A stretch of DNA of 64,000 bases, from assembly GCF_025151045.1 (NCBI RefSeq), contig NZ_CP102285.1, forward strand, positions 2,604,001 through 2,668,000, written 5' to 3'. Positions within the stretch are counted from its first letter, which is position 1, and each line of letters begins with the position of its first letter. This DNA comes from Parabacteroides johnsonii DSM 18315. Lineage in GTDB: Bacteria; Bacteroidota; Bacteroidia; Bacteroidales; Tannerellaceae. Shown piece by piece: positions 35,742-48,292 of this stretch. A program made the translations under genes and the position numbers. The notes below the pieces were generated by a model. The model made no database searches. It was not told the DNA's origin and worked only from the letters and a program-made list of their open reading frames with translations.

Positions 35742-36458
35742 ATGAAAACAGGAACTTCTATAATTCTACTATTATATCTATCCATCGGAATACTACACGG
35801 ACAACAAACCGATGCAGACAAGGGATTGCCTGGCAAATTAATGCAGGACTACTTTTCCGCAGCACAAGAATATGCCCTCATTTATAACGGAAAAGAATAT
35901 TCACGATATGAAAAACAAACAACGAATCATCCGTATCTGGTAAATGCCGAATTCGAGGAAGGAACAATAAGTTCCGGAAAAACCCTCTACCCACGGCTTC
36001 TCATGAAGTTGGATTTATTCCGAGACGAGCTCGTTTTGCAATCGCCGAAAAAGCTTTATCCTGTCGTTGCCGAAAAAGACCGAATCGATTATATCCTACT
36101 AAACGGTTACCACATTATCAACCCGTCAGTAAGAGGATGGCAAGACTTGATCGGCGACGAATATGTAGTATTACTATCCGATAGTATCTACCCAGTTATC
36201 AAAAAATACATTGTCACTTACGAGGAAAAAGTAAATGGACTTTCCATCGAAGCCTCTTTCCGAATAAAAGAACGATTCTATGTCGTCAAGGAAAATAGAT
36301 GTTATCCCGTTAAAAACAAACGGGCCCTACTCAACCTTTTCCCTGATAAAAAGAAAGAACTAAGCCGATACGCCCGGGAACAGAAGCTGAACTTCAAAAA
36401 GTGGCCAGAACAGGCTTTTGTTACAATTGTCAAACAATATGAAACACTAAACAAATGA
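35742..36458 (+). CDS. Secreted protein of unknown function, first gene of a TonB/DUF4249 operon
   Basis: 238 residues from ATG 35742. Signal peptide MKTGTSIILLLYLSIGILHGQQ. The mature part holds YSAAQEYALIYNGKEYSRY-like sequence, then beta-rich stretches, and ends with basic helical KKELSRYAREQKLNFKKW. I do not recognise a domain; proteins of this type are often seen before DUF4249-associated receptors. Its stop overlaps the receptor ATG by 4 bp (ATGA), so the two are translationally coupled. Confidence 0.7.
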   Translation: MKTGTSIILLLYLSIGILHGQQTDADKGLPGKLMQDYFSAAQEYALIYNGKEYSRYEKQTTNHPYLVNAEFEEGTISSGKTLYPRLLMKLDLFRDELVLQSPKKLYPVVAEKDRIDYILLNGYHIINPSVRGWQDLIGDEYVVLLSDSIYPVIKKYIVTYEEKVNGLSIEASFRIKERFYVVKENRCYPVKNKRALLNLFPDKKKELSRYAREQKLNFKKWPEQAFVTIVKQYETLNK

Positions 36459-39205
36459 GGACAACACAAATCGGATATATTATAATCATATTGATTATCT
36501 GTCATTCCCCGTTGTTTTCCCAACAGAATGTCAGTATCCATGCCGAGAAACAACCGGCGGCAGAAGTGTTCCGCCAGATAGCCACACAAAGCGGACTAAT
36601 TATCTATTACAATCCGGCGAATGTCGATTCACTGATTGTCACCCTCAGCTGTACGGATACGCAGCCTATCGAAGCCATGCAGCAAATATTGGAAGGTAGT
36701 CATTTGCAAGTATTCCCGTTTGACAATAAATATTTATTTGTCCTGAAAGACCAAAAACTGATAACCTCCCTCCCTGATAATTTTTTTAAAAGTAGCAGGA
36801 TAGGAGAAGAAAAATCTAATTTCGCAACTGTCCTTAATAAGCAAAAAGAACAGAAAGCAACCTCGGAAAACAAAGTTTATACTATCGGAGACGCTTCAAC
36901 TCCCCGTTCCGGTACAATCAAATTAAGCGGCCACATGACCGACTTCCGTACCGGCGAGCCGGTCGTTGGCGCTGTCATCTATATCGAAAATCCAACTATT
37001 GCTGCAACAACTGACGCATTCGGTTTTTACACCCTACTTTTACCAGCCGGACGTCACAATCTACAGATCAAAGGAATAGGACTGAAAGATACTCAACGAC
37101 AAGTGATGCTCAACTCAAACGGGCAGCTTGACATTGAATTGGAAGAACAGGTCTATTCGCTGAAAGAGGTGACCATCACTTCCGACAGGATAGCGAATGT
37201 CCGGAGCAATACATTAGGTGTAGAACGAGTCAACCTCAAAGAAATAAAAAATGTGCCGACTGTATTCGGGGAAAAAGACGTGATACGGATTGTCATGATG
37301 CTGCCGGGTGTGAAAGCGGTAGGCGAAGCCTCCAGCGGCTTCAATGTACGGGGAGGATCGACCGACCAGAACCTGATCCTATTCAACGACGGTACAATCT
37401 ACAATCCAACACATTTATTCGGACTATTTTCAGCATTCAATGCCGACTTAGTAAAAGATATCGAACTGTATAAAAGTAGCATTCCTGCCAAATATGGAGG
37501 CCGTATCTCATCTGTCCTCGAAATTAACGGAAGAGAAGGTAATAAAAAGAAATTTACAGGATCGGCAAGTCTCGGACTTCTGACCAGCCGCATCACACTG
37601 GAGGGACCAATCGGAAAGAAAACATCTTTTATTGCCGGAGGCAGAACAACCTATTCGGACTGGCTGCTCAACCTGTTACCAGAAAAAAGCGGTTATAAAG
37701 ATGGGAAGGCTGGTTTTTACGATGTAAACCTAATAGTGGATCATAAGTTCTCCGACAAAGACAACCTGTATGCCAGTGGTTATTACAGTCACGATCATTT
37801 CTACTTCGATTCAAACGAACGATATAGTTATACCAATGCCAACGGTTCCTTAAAATGGAGGCATGTTTTCCCGAACCGGATGACCGGGACTTTTACAGGT
37901 GGATATGATCATTATGATTATCTGACAAAAACAGAAGAGAACCCGGCAGAAGCCTACAGATTACGTTTCGGTATAAACCAAATTTTCGGAAAGTTGGATT
38001 TCACTTATTACTTGAATGAAAAACATACAGTTGATTTCGGAGGTGGAACGACTTACTACCGGTTGAATCCGGGAGAAAACTTGCCCAACCATCCGGAATC
38101 ATTGGTCGCACCAGATAAATTACAAACAGAGCAGGCAATAGAGACCTATCTTTATCTGGCAGACAGATGGGAGATAAACGACCAACTGTCGGTTAGTGCT
38201 GGTTTGCGTTACATGATGTTCAATTCGATGGGGCCGCGTACCTATTCCCTCTATGATCCTACTCTACTACCCAGTGAAGGAACAGAGACAGAGACTAAGA
38301 CCATCAACGTTTTTCGTGCTTTCAAGACCTATCATGCCCCAGAAATCAGATTATCCGCCCGTTATGCTTTCGGTGGTGACTTCTCTGTCAAAGCTGGATT
38401 CAATACTTTACAACAGAATATACACAAACTGTCGAATACTACCATCATGTCGCCTACCGACACTTGGAAACTAAGCGACACAAACATCAAACCACAAAAA
38501 GGGATGCAAGTGGCAGCCGGATTATATAAGAATTTTATGGGAAACAGTATCGAGACTTCGATCGAGGCATATTACAAAGCTATAAAAGACTATCTGGATT
38601 ACCGAAGCGGTGCACAACTGACCATGAACCATCACATTGAAACCGATGTAATCAGTACACAAGGCAAAGCTTACGGCGTGGAGTTTATGGTGAAAAAGAC
38701 ACAGGGTAAACTGAACGGTTGGATCAGTTATTCATATTCACGAACTCAATTAAGGCAACATGATGCCCGCATATCCAATCCGATCAACGACGGGAACTGG
38801 TATCCGGCAGATTACGACAAACCGCACGAAGTGAAACTTGCCGGTAATTACAAATTTACGCAACGATACAGTTTCTCTTTAAACTGCGACTACAGTACAG
38901 GACGTCCGGTAACATTGCCGATTTCCAAATTCAGTTACGCAGGAGGAGAATTTGTTTACTACTCCGAACGTAACCAATACAGGATACCGGATTTCTTCAG
39001 GATGGATATCGCGTTTAATATCGAACCGAGCCATAAGTTGACTTTGCTTACACACAGTACGTTTTCCATCGGAGTATACAATGTAACCGGAAGAAAGAAT
39101 GCTTACTCCGTCTACTACATATCCGAAGAAGGGAAATTACAAGGTTATAAGATGGCAATATTCGGTGCTCCTATTCCTTATTTGTCTTACAACATAAAAT
39201 TCTGA
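36455..39205 (+). CDS. TonB-dependent receptor with an N-terminal STN domain
   Basis: 916 residues. After the signal peptide (to about 23) comes an STN-like domain (about 25-95: VSIHAEKQPAAEVFRQIATQSGLIIYYNPANV), then a carboxypeptidase-regulatory-like domain (about 150-230, GTIKLSGHMTDFRTGEPVVGAVIYIE), plug FNVRGGSTDQNLILFNDG and barrel ending APIPYLSYNIKF. STN domains usually contact an anti-sigma factor, but no sigma/anti-sigma pair is near. The plug motif FNVRGGSTDQN is typical of receptors paired with DUF4249 lipoproteins. Confidence 0.9.
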   Translation: MRTTQIGYIIIILIICHSPLFSQQNVSIHAEKQPAAEVFRQIATQSGLIIYYNPANVDSLIVTLSCTDTQPIEAMQQILEGSHLQVFPFDNKYLFVLKDQKLITSLPDNFFKSSRIGEEKSNFATVLNKQKEQKATSENKVYTIGDASTPRSGTIKLSGHMTDFRTGEPVVGAVIYIENPTIAATTDAFGFYTLLLPAGRHNLQIKGIGLKDTQRQVMLNSNGQLDIELEEQVYSLKEVTITSDRIANVRSNTLGVERVNLKEIKNVPTVFGEKDVIRIVMMLPGVKAVGEASSGFNVRGGSTDQNLILFNDGTIYNPTHLFGLFSAFNADLVKDIELYKSSIPAKYGGRISSVLEINGREGNKKKFTGSASLGLLTSRITLEGPIGKKTSFIAGGRTTYSDWLLNLLPEKSGYKDGKAGFYDVNLIVDHKFSDKDNLYASGYYSHDHFYFDSNERYSYTNANGSLKWRHVFPNRMTGTFTGGYDHYDYLTKTEENPAEAYRLRFGINQIFGKLDFTYYLNEKHTVDFGGGTTYYRLNPGENLPNHPESLVAPDKLQTEQAIETYLYLADRWEINDQLSVSAGLRYMMFNSMGPRTYSLYDPTLLPSEGTETETKTINVFRAFKTYHAPEIRLSARYAFGGDFSVKAGFNTLQQNIHKLSNTTIMSPTDTWKLSDTNIKPQKGMQVAAGLYKNFMGNSIETSIEAYYKAIKDYLDYRSGAQLTMNHHIETDVISTQGKAYGVEFMVKKTQGKLNGWISYSYSRTQLRQHDARISNPINDGNWYPADYDKPHEVKLAGNYKFTQRYSFSLNCDYSTGRPVTLPISKFSYAGGEFVYYSERNQYRIPDFFRMDIAFNIEPSHKLTLLTHSTFSIGVYNVTGRKNAYSVYYISEEGKLQGYKMAIFGAPIPYLSYNIKF

Positions 39206-39208
39206 ATC

Positions 39209-40372
39209 ATGAAAAAGTTATCTATAAAACTATATCTTGTTTTTTATTGCACGATGATCGGTTTGGCAACCAGTTGCATCACTCCCTACGAACCCGACGT
39301 GGAATGGATCAACGACCTTTTGGTTGTGGAGGGCGCCATCATTGCTCCTTACGGAACCATAATCCACATCAACCGGACAAACGAAGGATCCAGCAGTTTT
39401 TATGACCCGAACCTAACCAATAAAAAGGCAGTAGTCACCCTTATTTCCGATAAAGGCACGACAATCGCAACAGCACAAAATACAACCGGAAGTTCTTACA
39501 TGATAACAGACTCTATTTCGTTCAAACCAGGAGAAAAATACGCCATCCACTTCCTGATAAACGGAAAAGAATATCAATCCGATTTTGTAGAGCCGCAGAT
39601 CACTCCGGAAATCGATGAAGTCAATTATCAGTATAAAGAACTGGAAGAAGTCGACATCAGAGTTTCGACCCACAACGACGATCCGGACGCTTCACGCTAT
39701 TACCGTTGGACTTACAAAGAAGACTGGGAAATCGTTTCCGAGTATTTCGCTCAATATACTTGGAGCTATGAAAACGGTATCCAGAAATTGAACCAGTTTT
39801 CACCCGAAAACGTCCATTATTGTTGGGCCAGTAAAACATCTAACCGAATTTTATTAAGTAAGTCAGACAATTTTTCTGAGAATAAAATAAAAGACCACAC
39901 TATTTTAAGCCTGGGAGCCGCAGACAGCCGTTTTTCTTATCTATACAGCATATCAATCCAGCAACAAGCACTCGACAGGAAAGCATATGAATATCTCGAA
40001 AATATGCGAAAAAACGTCGAACAGACAGGGGGAATATTCGCCCCCCAACCAACTGAAATAAAAGGAAACATCACCTGCTTGAGCAATCCTGAAGAAATCA
40101 TCATCGGATATATTTACGCTACAACCGAAACCTCCTATCGCCTTTATATAAAAGCAGAAGATGTTCCGGGCATGACGGATATATATGATTGCAGAGAAAA
40201 ACAGCTATTTTCGGGAAGAGAGTTAGAAAAAGCCTATGGGCAAGGTTTTGCAATCCTTTCGGAAGGAGCAGTAAGCGGAACTTATTTTTGTATGAATCGG
40301 CGATGCGTAGATTGTAGATCTCGTGGAGGAACAAAAAACAAACCGGATTTCTGGCCAAACAATCATCAATAA
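39209..40372 (+). CDS. DUF4249-family outer-membrane lipoprotein
   Basis: 387 residues. Lipobox GLATSCITPYEPDVEW (Cys23). Beta-rich N-terminal part LLVVEGAIIAPYGTIIHINRTNEG, then a long domain with VTLISDKGTTIATAQN, and a Cys-containing C-terminus (MNRRCVDCRSRGGTKNKPDFWP), which is characteristic of the family. DUF4249 proteins accompany TonB receptors of this type in Bacteroidota; a SusD-like accessory role is inferred. It starts 3 bp after the receptor. Confidence 0.88.
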   Translation: MKKLSIKLYLVFYCTMIGLATSCITPYEPDVEWINDLLVVEGAIIAPYGTIIHINRTNEGSSSFYDPNLTNKKAVVTLISDKGTTIATAQNTTGSSYMITDSISFKPGEKYAIHFLINGKEYQSDFVEPQITPEIDEVNYQYKELEEVDIRVSTHNDDPDASRYYRWTYKEDWEIVSEYFAQYTWSYENGIQKLNQFSPENVHYCWASKTSNRILLSKSDNFSENKIKDHTILSLGAADSRFSYLYSISIQQQALDRKAYEYLENMRKNVEQTGGIFAPQPTEIKGNITCLSNPEEIIIGYIYATTETSYRLYIKAEDVPGMTDIYDCREKQLFSGRELEKAYGQGFAILSEGAVSGTYFCMNRRCVDCRSRGGTKNKPDFWPNNHQ

Positions 40373-40384
40373 AAACAGTATCTT

Positions 40385-42076
40385 ATGAAAACAGTTATAT
40401 CAACCAGACAAATACTGCTGCCGATCCTGCTCTTGCTAATCGGGACAGGCTACGGATATGCTTCATACCAAGAACGGGTATATCTTCAAACCGACAAACA
40501 ATTTTACATTGCAGGTGAATTGCTTTGGTTAAAATTATATACGACTAATACTGAAGGGGAATTAAGTTCTTTCAGCAAAGTCGGTTATATTGAATTGTTG
40601 AATGACTCCATACCCGAAATACAGGTCCGTTTGGATCTGACAGACGGGACAGGAAATGGCTGGATGGAACTTCCTGTCACCCTACCCACGGGCTACTATC
40701 GGTTGGTCGCTTACACCCGATACATGCAGAACGAAGGAGAAGATATATTTTTTGAAAAAAAGATTTCTGTCGTAAATCCTTATCAACCTCAGGAAAACCG
40801 GATACAGTCCGGAACAGAAAATCATTCTTTCAAGCTGCCTAACCGGGTAACACCAAACCACATCATAACAGTATCGGCAGACAAAGCCTCATATCAAGCA
40901 AGAAATAAAGGGGTTATCCGTATCCAGGAATTACCCTCCGACTCTATCTCCCTTTCTGTTTCTGTTGCCGGTACAGACCCAATACAAACAACGACTCCAT
41001 CGATCCTGAAATGGAAAGAAAGTCTGTTTTCGAAAGATCCGATAAGTTTCTCTACAAAAATTATTCCGGAATACGAAGGTCCTATCTATGAAGGACAGCT
41101 TATAGACCGAAGCAATAATCAGCCGGCTACAGAATATGGTATCGTTGGACTGCTTTCTTTTCCGGGAGAAAATATCCAAATATTCAACGGGAAAACCGAT
41201 AAAAACGGACATATCACTTTTTATACAGGTTTGACACATGGGAAAAAAGAGATGGCTACAGTTGTTTTGAATACATCCGAAAAGTCATACCGGATCGATT
41301 TACAATCGCCATTCGCCCTGCATCGTTCCAAAACATACCAACCTATCTATCTTGATTCCACTTGGCATCAGTATCTTTTACAAAGAAGCATGGGAGTACA
41401 AGTCATGCAAGTCTATACCGGTGATTCCATCAACCGGATAGAAAGTGCTCCCCCACACACGTTTTCCAAGCCCTATAAGTCTTATATTCTGGATGAATAT
41501 ACGCGTTTCCCTTTTATTGAAGAGATATTGACAGAGTTCATTCCTATTGCCAGGGTCAGTAAAAAGGATGGCAAGCGGACCTTCTCTGTCCTAACAGAAA
41601 AAATGGATAAGTTCTCCACACAAACACTTGTTTTGTTCGACAACATACCAATCACGGACCAAGAACAGATATACAGCTATAACCCGTTATTACTAAAAAA
41701 AATAGATGTCTATTTGGGACATTATATTTTCGGAGGGCAACGATTTGACGGCATCTTATCTTTTTCGACATACAAAGGAGACTACCAGGGGATAAAACTG
41801 GATCCAGCCACGCAACTGTTCAATAAAGGATGCACGCAGGCCACTCGCTATTTTTATACACCCATATATGAAGAAGAAAAGGTTAAAACATTAGGCAAAC
41901 CAGATTTCCGACATACCCTGCTCTGGATTCCCACTTTACAAAGTAACGGTCAGAAAGAAATGACAATCCCATTTTATACTTCCGATCTACCGGGTGAATA
42001 TACGATTACAGTCGAAGGAGTCGGAAAAAACGGAACTATTGTAAATGCGACTCATACGATAATTGTAACAAATTAA
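40385..42076 (+). CDS. Periplasmic/surface protein with an MG2-like domain
   Basis: 563 residues. Signal peptide MKTVISTRQILLPILLLLIGTGYGYA. The following stretch YQERVYLQTDKQFYIAGELLWLKLYT matches the MG2 domain of alpha-2-macroglobulin-like proteins (YxxTDKxxYxxGE). More Ig-like beta domains follow (WMELPVTLPTGYYRLVAYTRYMQ; EYTITVEGVGKNGTIVNA). It has no thioester motif or TonB plug. Likely an extracellular accessory of the preceding receptor; function unknown. Confidence 0.75.
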   Translation: MKTVISTRQILLPILLLLIGTGYGYASYQERVYLQTDKQFYIAGELLWLKLYTTNTEGELSSFSKVGYIELLNDSIPEIQVRLDLTDGTGNGWMELPVTLPTGYYRLVAYTRYMQNEGEDIFFEKKISVVNPYQPQENRIQSGTENHSFKLPNRVTPNHIITVSADKASYQARNKGVIRIQELPSDSISLSVSVAGTDPIQTTTPSILKWKESLFSKDPISFSTKIIPEYEGPIYEGQLIDRSNNQPATEYGIVGLLSFPGENIQIFNGKTDKNGHITFYTGLTHGKKEMATVVLNTSEKSYRIDLQSPFALHRSKTYQPIYLDSTWHQYLLQRSMGVQVMQVYTGDSINRIESAPPHTFSKPYKSYILDEYTRFPFIEEILTEFIPIARVSKKDGKRTFSVLTEKMDKFSTQTLVLFDNIPITDQEQIYSYNPLLLKKIDVYLGHYIFGGQRFDGILSFSTYKGDYQGIKLDPATQLFNKGCTQATRYFYTPIYEEEKVKTLGKPDFRHTLLWIPTLQSNGQKEMTIPFYTSDLPGEYTITVEGVGKNGTIVNATHTIIVTN

Positions 42077-42120
42077 AATTACAAAATACATTGTATTTAT
42101 TACAACATTTTGTAATTTTG
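42075..42120 (+). promoter_or_regulatory. Nested palindromes overlapping a -7 box before the Gfo/Idh gene
   Basis: A 13-bp perfect inverted repeat, AAAATTACAAAAT (42075-42087) and ATTTTGTAATTTT (42107-42119), encloses a second palindrome AAATACATTGTATTT (42084-42098). The right arm contains the -7 box TAATTTTG (42113-42120). It could be an operator for a repressor, or a terminator of the previous operon. Confidence 0.55.
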
Positions 42121-42161
42121 GGCAATATCTCAATTCATTGAATTGCTAATTTAATAATATC

Positions 42162-43328
42162 ATGAAGAACAGAAAATTAAGAATGGGAATGGTTGGAGGA
42201 GGTAGTGACGCCTTTATCGGGGCGATCCACCGTCGCGCAGCCTTTATGGACAACCAGATTGAATTAGTTTGTGGATGTTTCAGCGTAGACCCTGAGATAT
42301 CCAAAAGTTCCGGTTTATCTTACTTTTTGCCGGAAGACCGGATTTACAGCACTTACCAGGAAATGTTCGAACACGAAATGACTTTACCGGAAGGAGAAAG
42401 GATGGATTTTGTCACAATCGTGACTCCCAACCGTTGGCATTTCGAACCAGCTATGATGGCGCTCGAAAGAGGGTTCCATGTAGTCGTAGATAAACCGATG
42501 ACGTTCTCTCTTGAAGAGGCCAAACAGCTACAGAAAAAAGTGGAAGAAACCGGACTCGTGCTGGCTCTGACACATGTATACTCAGCCTATCCGGCAGTAA
42601 AAGAGGCGAAAGCCCGTATCGCGAAAGGTGAACTCGGGAAATTGCGCCGCGTCTATGTGGAATATACGCAAGGATGGCTTTCTGAACGTATCGAATTATT
42701 AGGAGGCAACAATGCCGGATGGCGTACGGACCCGAAGCGCTCGGGCAAAGCCGGCTGCGTAGGTGACATCGGAACACATGCCTGGCATTTAAGTGAATAT
42801 ATAACTGGACTTAAAGTCAAAGAACTATGTGCCGACCTGAAGGCATTCGTTCCCGGACGTCCTATCGATGATGACGGGGCAGCATTCCTCCGTTACGAAA
42901 ACGATGTGACAGGCGTCTTGACCGCAACACAGATCGGAACCGGTGAAGCCAATAATATCCGCATCCGTATCTATGGTGAAAAAGGCGGATTGGAATGGCG
43001 TCAGATGGAACCGAACACGCTGACTTTGAGGTGGAGAGATCGTCCTACTGAAATATTAGATATCGGCAACAACGGTTATCTGACCCCTGAAGCCCTGTGG
43101 AATACCCGAACTCCGGCAGGACACCCGGAAGGTTTTATCGAAGCTTTTGCCAATATCTACCGCAATTTCTCGCTTACCGTCAGAGCTATCAAAAACGGTG
43201 AATCCCCCAGCGGTGATTGCTTGGATTTCCCAACAGTATACGATGGTGTAAGAGGCATGCAATTCATTGAAACAATGGTTGAAGCCGGATATAACGATAA
43301 TGTAAAATGGCAAAAATGGATTAATTAA
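42162..43328 (+). CDS. Cytoplasmic Gfo/Idh/MocA-family oxidoreductase
   Basis: 388 residues, no signal peptide. Rossmann fold with GMVGGGSDAFIGAIHR at the N-terminus, then FHVVVDKPMTFSLEEA (family EKP/DKP motif with catalytic Lys), and CVGDIGTHAWHLSEY, which contains the GxHxxD/H-type catalytic region. NAD(P)-dependent oxidation of sugar or sugar-alcohol hydroxyls is the family role. Substrate unknown. The beta-galactosidase follows after 32 bp in the same direction. Confidence 0.9.
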   Translation: MKNRKLRMGMVGGGSDAFIGAIHRRAAFMDNQIELVCGCFSVDPEISKSSGLSYFLPEDRIYSTYQEMFEHEMTLPEGERMDFVTIVTPNRWHFEPAMMALERGFHVVVDKPMTFSLEEAKQLQKKVEETGLVLALTHVYSAYPAVKEAKARIAKGELGKLRRVYVEYTQGWLSERIELLGGNNAGWRTDPKRSGKAGCVGDIGTHAWHLSEYITGLKVKELCADLKAFVPGRPIDDDGAAFLRYENDVTGVLTATQIGTGEANNIRIRIYGEKGGLEWRQMEPNTLTLRWRDRPTEILDIGNNGYLTPEALWNTRTPAGHPEGFIEAFANIYRNFSLTVRAIKNGESPSGDCLDFPTVYDGVRGMQFIETMVEAGYNDNVKWQKWIN

Positions 43329-43354
43329 GATCCTAAAAAACCGTAAATAAATAA

Positions 43355-46459
<3,105 letters not shown>

Positions 46460-46479
46460 ACAGCAATAATAAAGGAATC

Positions 46480-46528
46480 TGTCCCCGCATTTCTATCCAA
46501 GAAGCGGGGACAAGTTTCTCTTTTTACA
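46480..46528 (+). terminator. GC-rich terminator after the beta-galactosidase
   Basis: Stem TGTCCCCGC (46480-46488) with GCGGGGACA (46504-46512), then TTTCTCTTTTT. The arms resemble the CCCCGCG palindromes near lysA and gdhA. The rest of the gap to 46674 is AT-rich; TACTTTTA at 46609-46616 is one base from a -7 box. Confidence 0.8.
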
Positions 46529-46674
46529 AAAATTGGTAAAAAAGCATAATCACTATGCATATTTCGTTAAATAGCTGGTGCAAACTTTTATTTTATGTAG
46601 AAAAAGACTACTTTTATTGCCGATTTTTAAATCTAATTCAAGACTAATTGTAAAATCGTTTACCATAAAAACAA

Positions 46675-48258
46675 ATGGCTACTAATAACAATTCTAATCG
46701 TTATCCTTCCGAAAACAAAGGGAGATTTTTCAAAGGAAAAACCTTCATTCTTTTGGTCGGGTTACTTCTCGGGGCAGGCATTATGGTTGCCGTATACAAA
46801 ACATCCGTTTATTTCTCTTCCGATGAATCTTGTATGATGTGCCATGTTCATCCGCATGTAGAAGACAGCTGGAAACTCTCCAAACACGTAAATAACGGAA
46901 GCGGTGTTAAAACACATTGTGTGGCTTGTCACCTTCCGCCTCAAAGCGACACATGGAATCATTATACGGCTAAAGCCAAATTGGGACTGAAAGACGTATG
47001 GTCTTTCATGACAAAAGACAGTGCAGATTTCGACTGGAACACCAAGTCGGAACTGGAACATGCCGTTAAATATATTCCGAACGAATCCTGCAAAGAATGT
47101 CATCAGAATCTGTTCCCGGAAGGGATTAACCAAGATGGTATCACTGCTCACCTTTATTATGACGAAAACGAAAAGAAACTGGATTTGCAGTGTATCAGCT
47201 GCCACCTCGACGCGGGGCACTATAATCCGGATTACAAACATGGTAAATTAACAGGCATTCCCGGTGCTGCCACAGCAGCGGTCGACACCAGCCTCTATTT
47301 CAAGACGGCGACACCTGTCACATCATTTACCGACTATACGGAACAAATTCCGGGTACGGCCGTTACTTTCAAAATGGTTGCCATTCCGGGCGGTACATTC
47401 AAAATGGGTAGTACAGATAAAGAACCGTTCCATAAGGCAGATGAGGCTCCGGTCCGAAATGTTACGGTCAGTCCTTTCTTTATGGCAGAAGTAGAAGTTA
47501 CTTGGGATCAATATTGGGCATTCTACGGACAAACCATGAGTGAAGGACGTACTCCTCCCGAAACCGTATACGCAAATAACAGCAATCCGGATGTCGATGC
47601 CATTTCCGGTCCGACTCCCCCGTTCGGATTCCCCGACCAAGGATGGGGTGCTGGTGATCGTCCGGCTATTACGATGACACATTACGCAGCAGAAACATTC
47701 TGCCAGTGGTTGTCTAAACAAACAGGGAAAAAATACCGTCTGCCGACCGAGGCAGAATGGGAATATGCAGCCCGTGGAGGAACGGAAACTCCTTATTTCT
47801 TCACAGGAAATCCTAAAGATTTTTCAGATCAGGGATTCTGGCGTAAGTTCTTCGATGCAAAGACAGACAGCATTAGTTCATTCGTGATTTACGCGAAGAA
47901 CAGCAAGAACAGAACTCAGGAGCCGGGCGAAGTGAAAGCGAACCCGTTCGGTTTGAAGAACATGCTGGGTAACGTAATGGAATATTGTGCCGACAAATAT
48001 GACCCTCAGGCTTACAGTAAAGGCGGTGAAAGTGTGACTAACCCGTTAATCACAGAAGGAGAAGAATGGGTTGTACGCGGCGGTAACTACACTTCCGATG
48101 CAGCAGATGTCCGTTCCGCAGCCCGCGATTATACCAAGCATGACGCATGGCTGAAGACAGACCCGCAGCAACCGAAGAGTATCTGGTGGTATTCGGATAT
48201 CCGAGGTATCGGTTTCCGTGTGGTTTGCGAACCGGACCCAGCAATTGGAGCAAAATAA
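46675..48258 (+). CDS. NapC/NirT-type tetraheme cytochrome c fused to a SUMF1 (formylglycine-generating-like) domain
   Basis: 527 residues. An N-terminal membrane anchor (about 22-45) leads to a periplasmic tetraheme module with CMMCH (53-57), CVACH (82-86), CKECH (139-143) and CISCH (173-177), the layout of NapC/NirT/NrfH quinol-linked cytochromes. From about residue 228 comes a SUMF1/EgtB/PvdO domain (MVAIPGGTFKMGSTD, MAEVEVTWDQYWAF, YRLPTEAEWEYAARGG, NPFGLKNMLGNVMEYCAD, VVRGGNY, GIGFRVVCE). The paired Cys of true formylglycine-generating enzymes are not evident, so the domain more likely binds or scaffolds. It is followed after 34 bp by the exported Gfo/Idh gene, making electron exchange with that enzyme plausible but unproven. 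Confidence 0.9.
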   Translation: MATNNNSNRYPSENKGRFFKGKTFILLVGLLLGAGIMVAVYKTSVYFSSDESCMMCHVHPHVEDSWKLSKHVNNGSGVKTHCVACHLPPQSDTWNHYTAKAKLGLKDVWSFMTKDSADFDWNTKSELEHAVKYIPNESCKECHQNLFPEGINQDGITAHLYYDENEKKLDLQCISCHLDAGHYNPDYKHGKLTGIPGAATAAVDTSLYFKTATPVTSFTDYTEQIPGTAVTFKMVAIPGGTFKMGSTDKEPFHKADEAPVRNVTVSPFFMAEVEVTWDQYWAFYGQTMSEGRTPPETVYANNSNPDVDAISGPTPPFGFPDQGWGAGDRPAITMTHYAAETFCQWLSKQTGKKYRLPTEAEWEYAARGGTETPYFFTGNPKDFSDQGFWRKFFDAKTDSISSFVIYAKNSKNRTQEPGEVKANPFGLKNMLGNVMEYCADKYDPQAYSKGGESVTNPLITEGEEWVVRGGNYTSDAADVRSAARDYTKHDAWLKTDPQQPKSIWWYSDIRGIGFRVVCEPDPAIGAK

Positions 48259-48292
48259 CAGATGTTTAATTGATACCTAAAATTACTATATC

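Noticed and set aside
46675..48258. Reading the SUMF1 part as a sulfatase-activating enzyme
   Set aside because: No sulfatase gene is nearby and the active-site cysteine pair is not evident; the domain is kept as SUMF1-like only.
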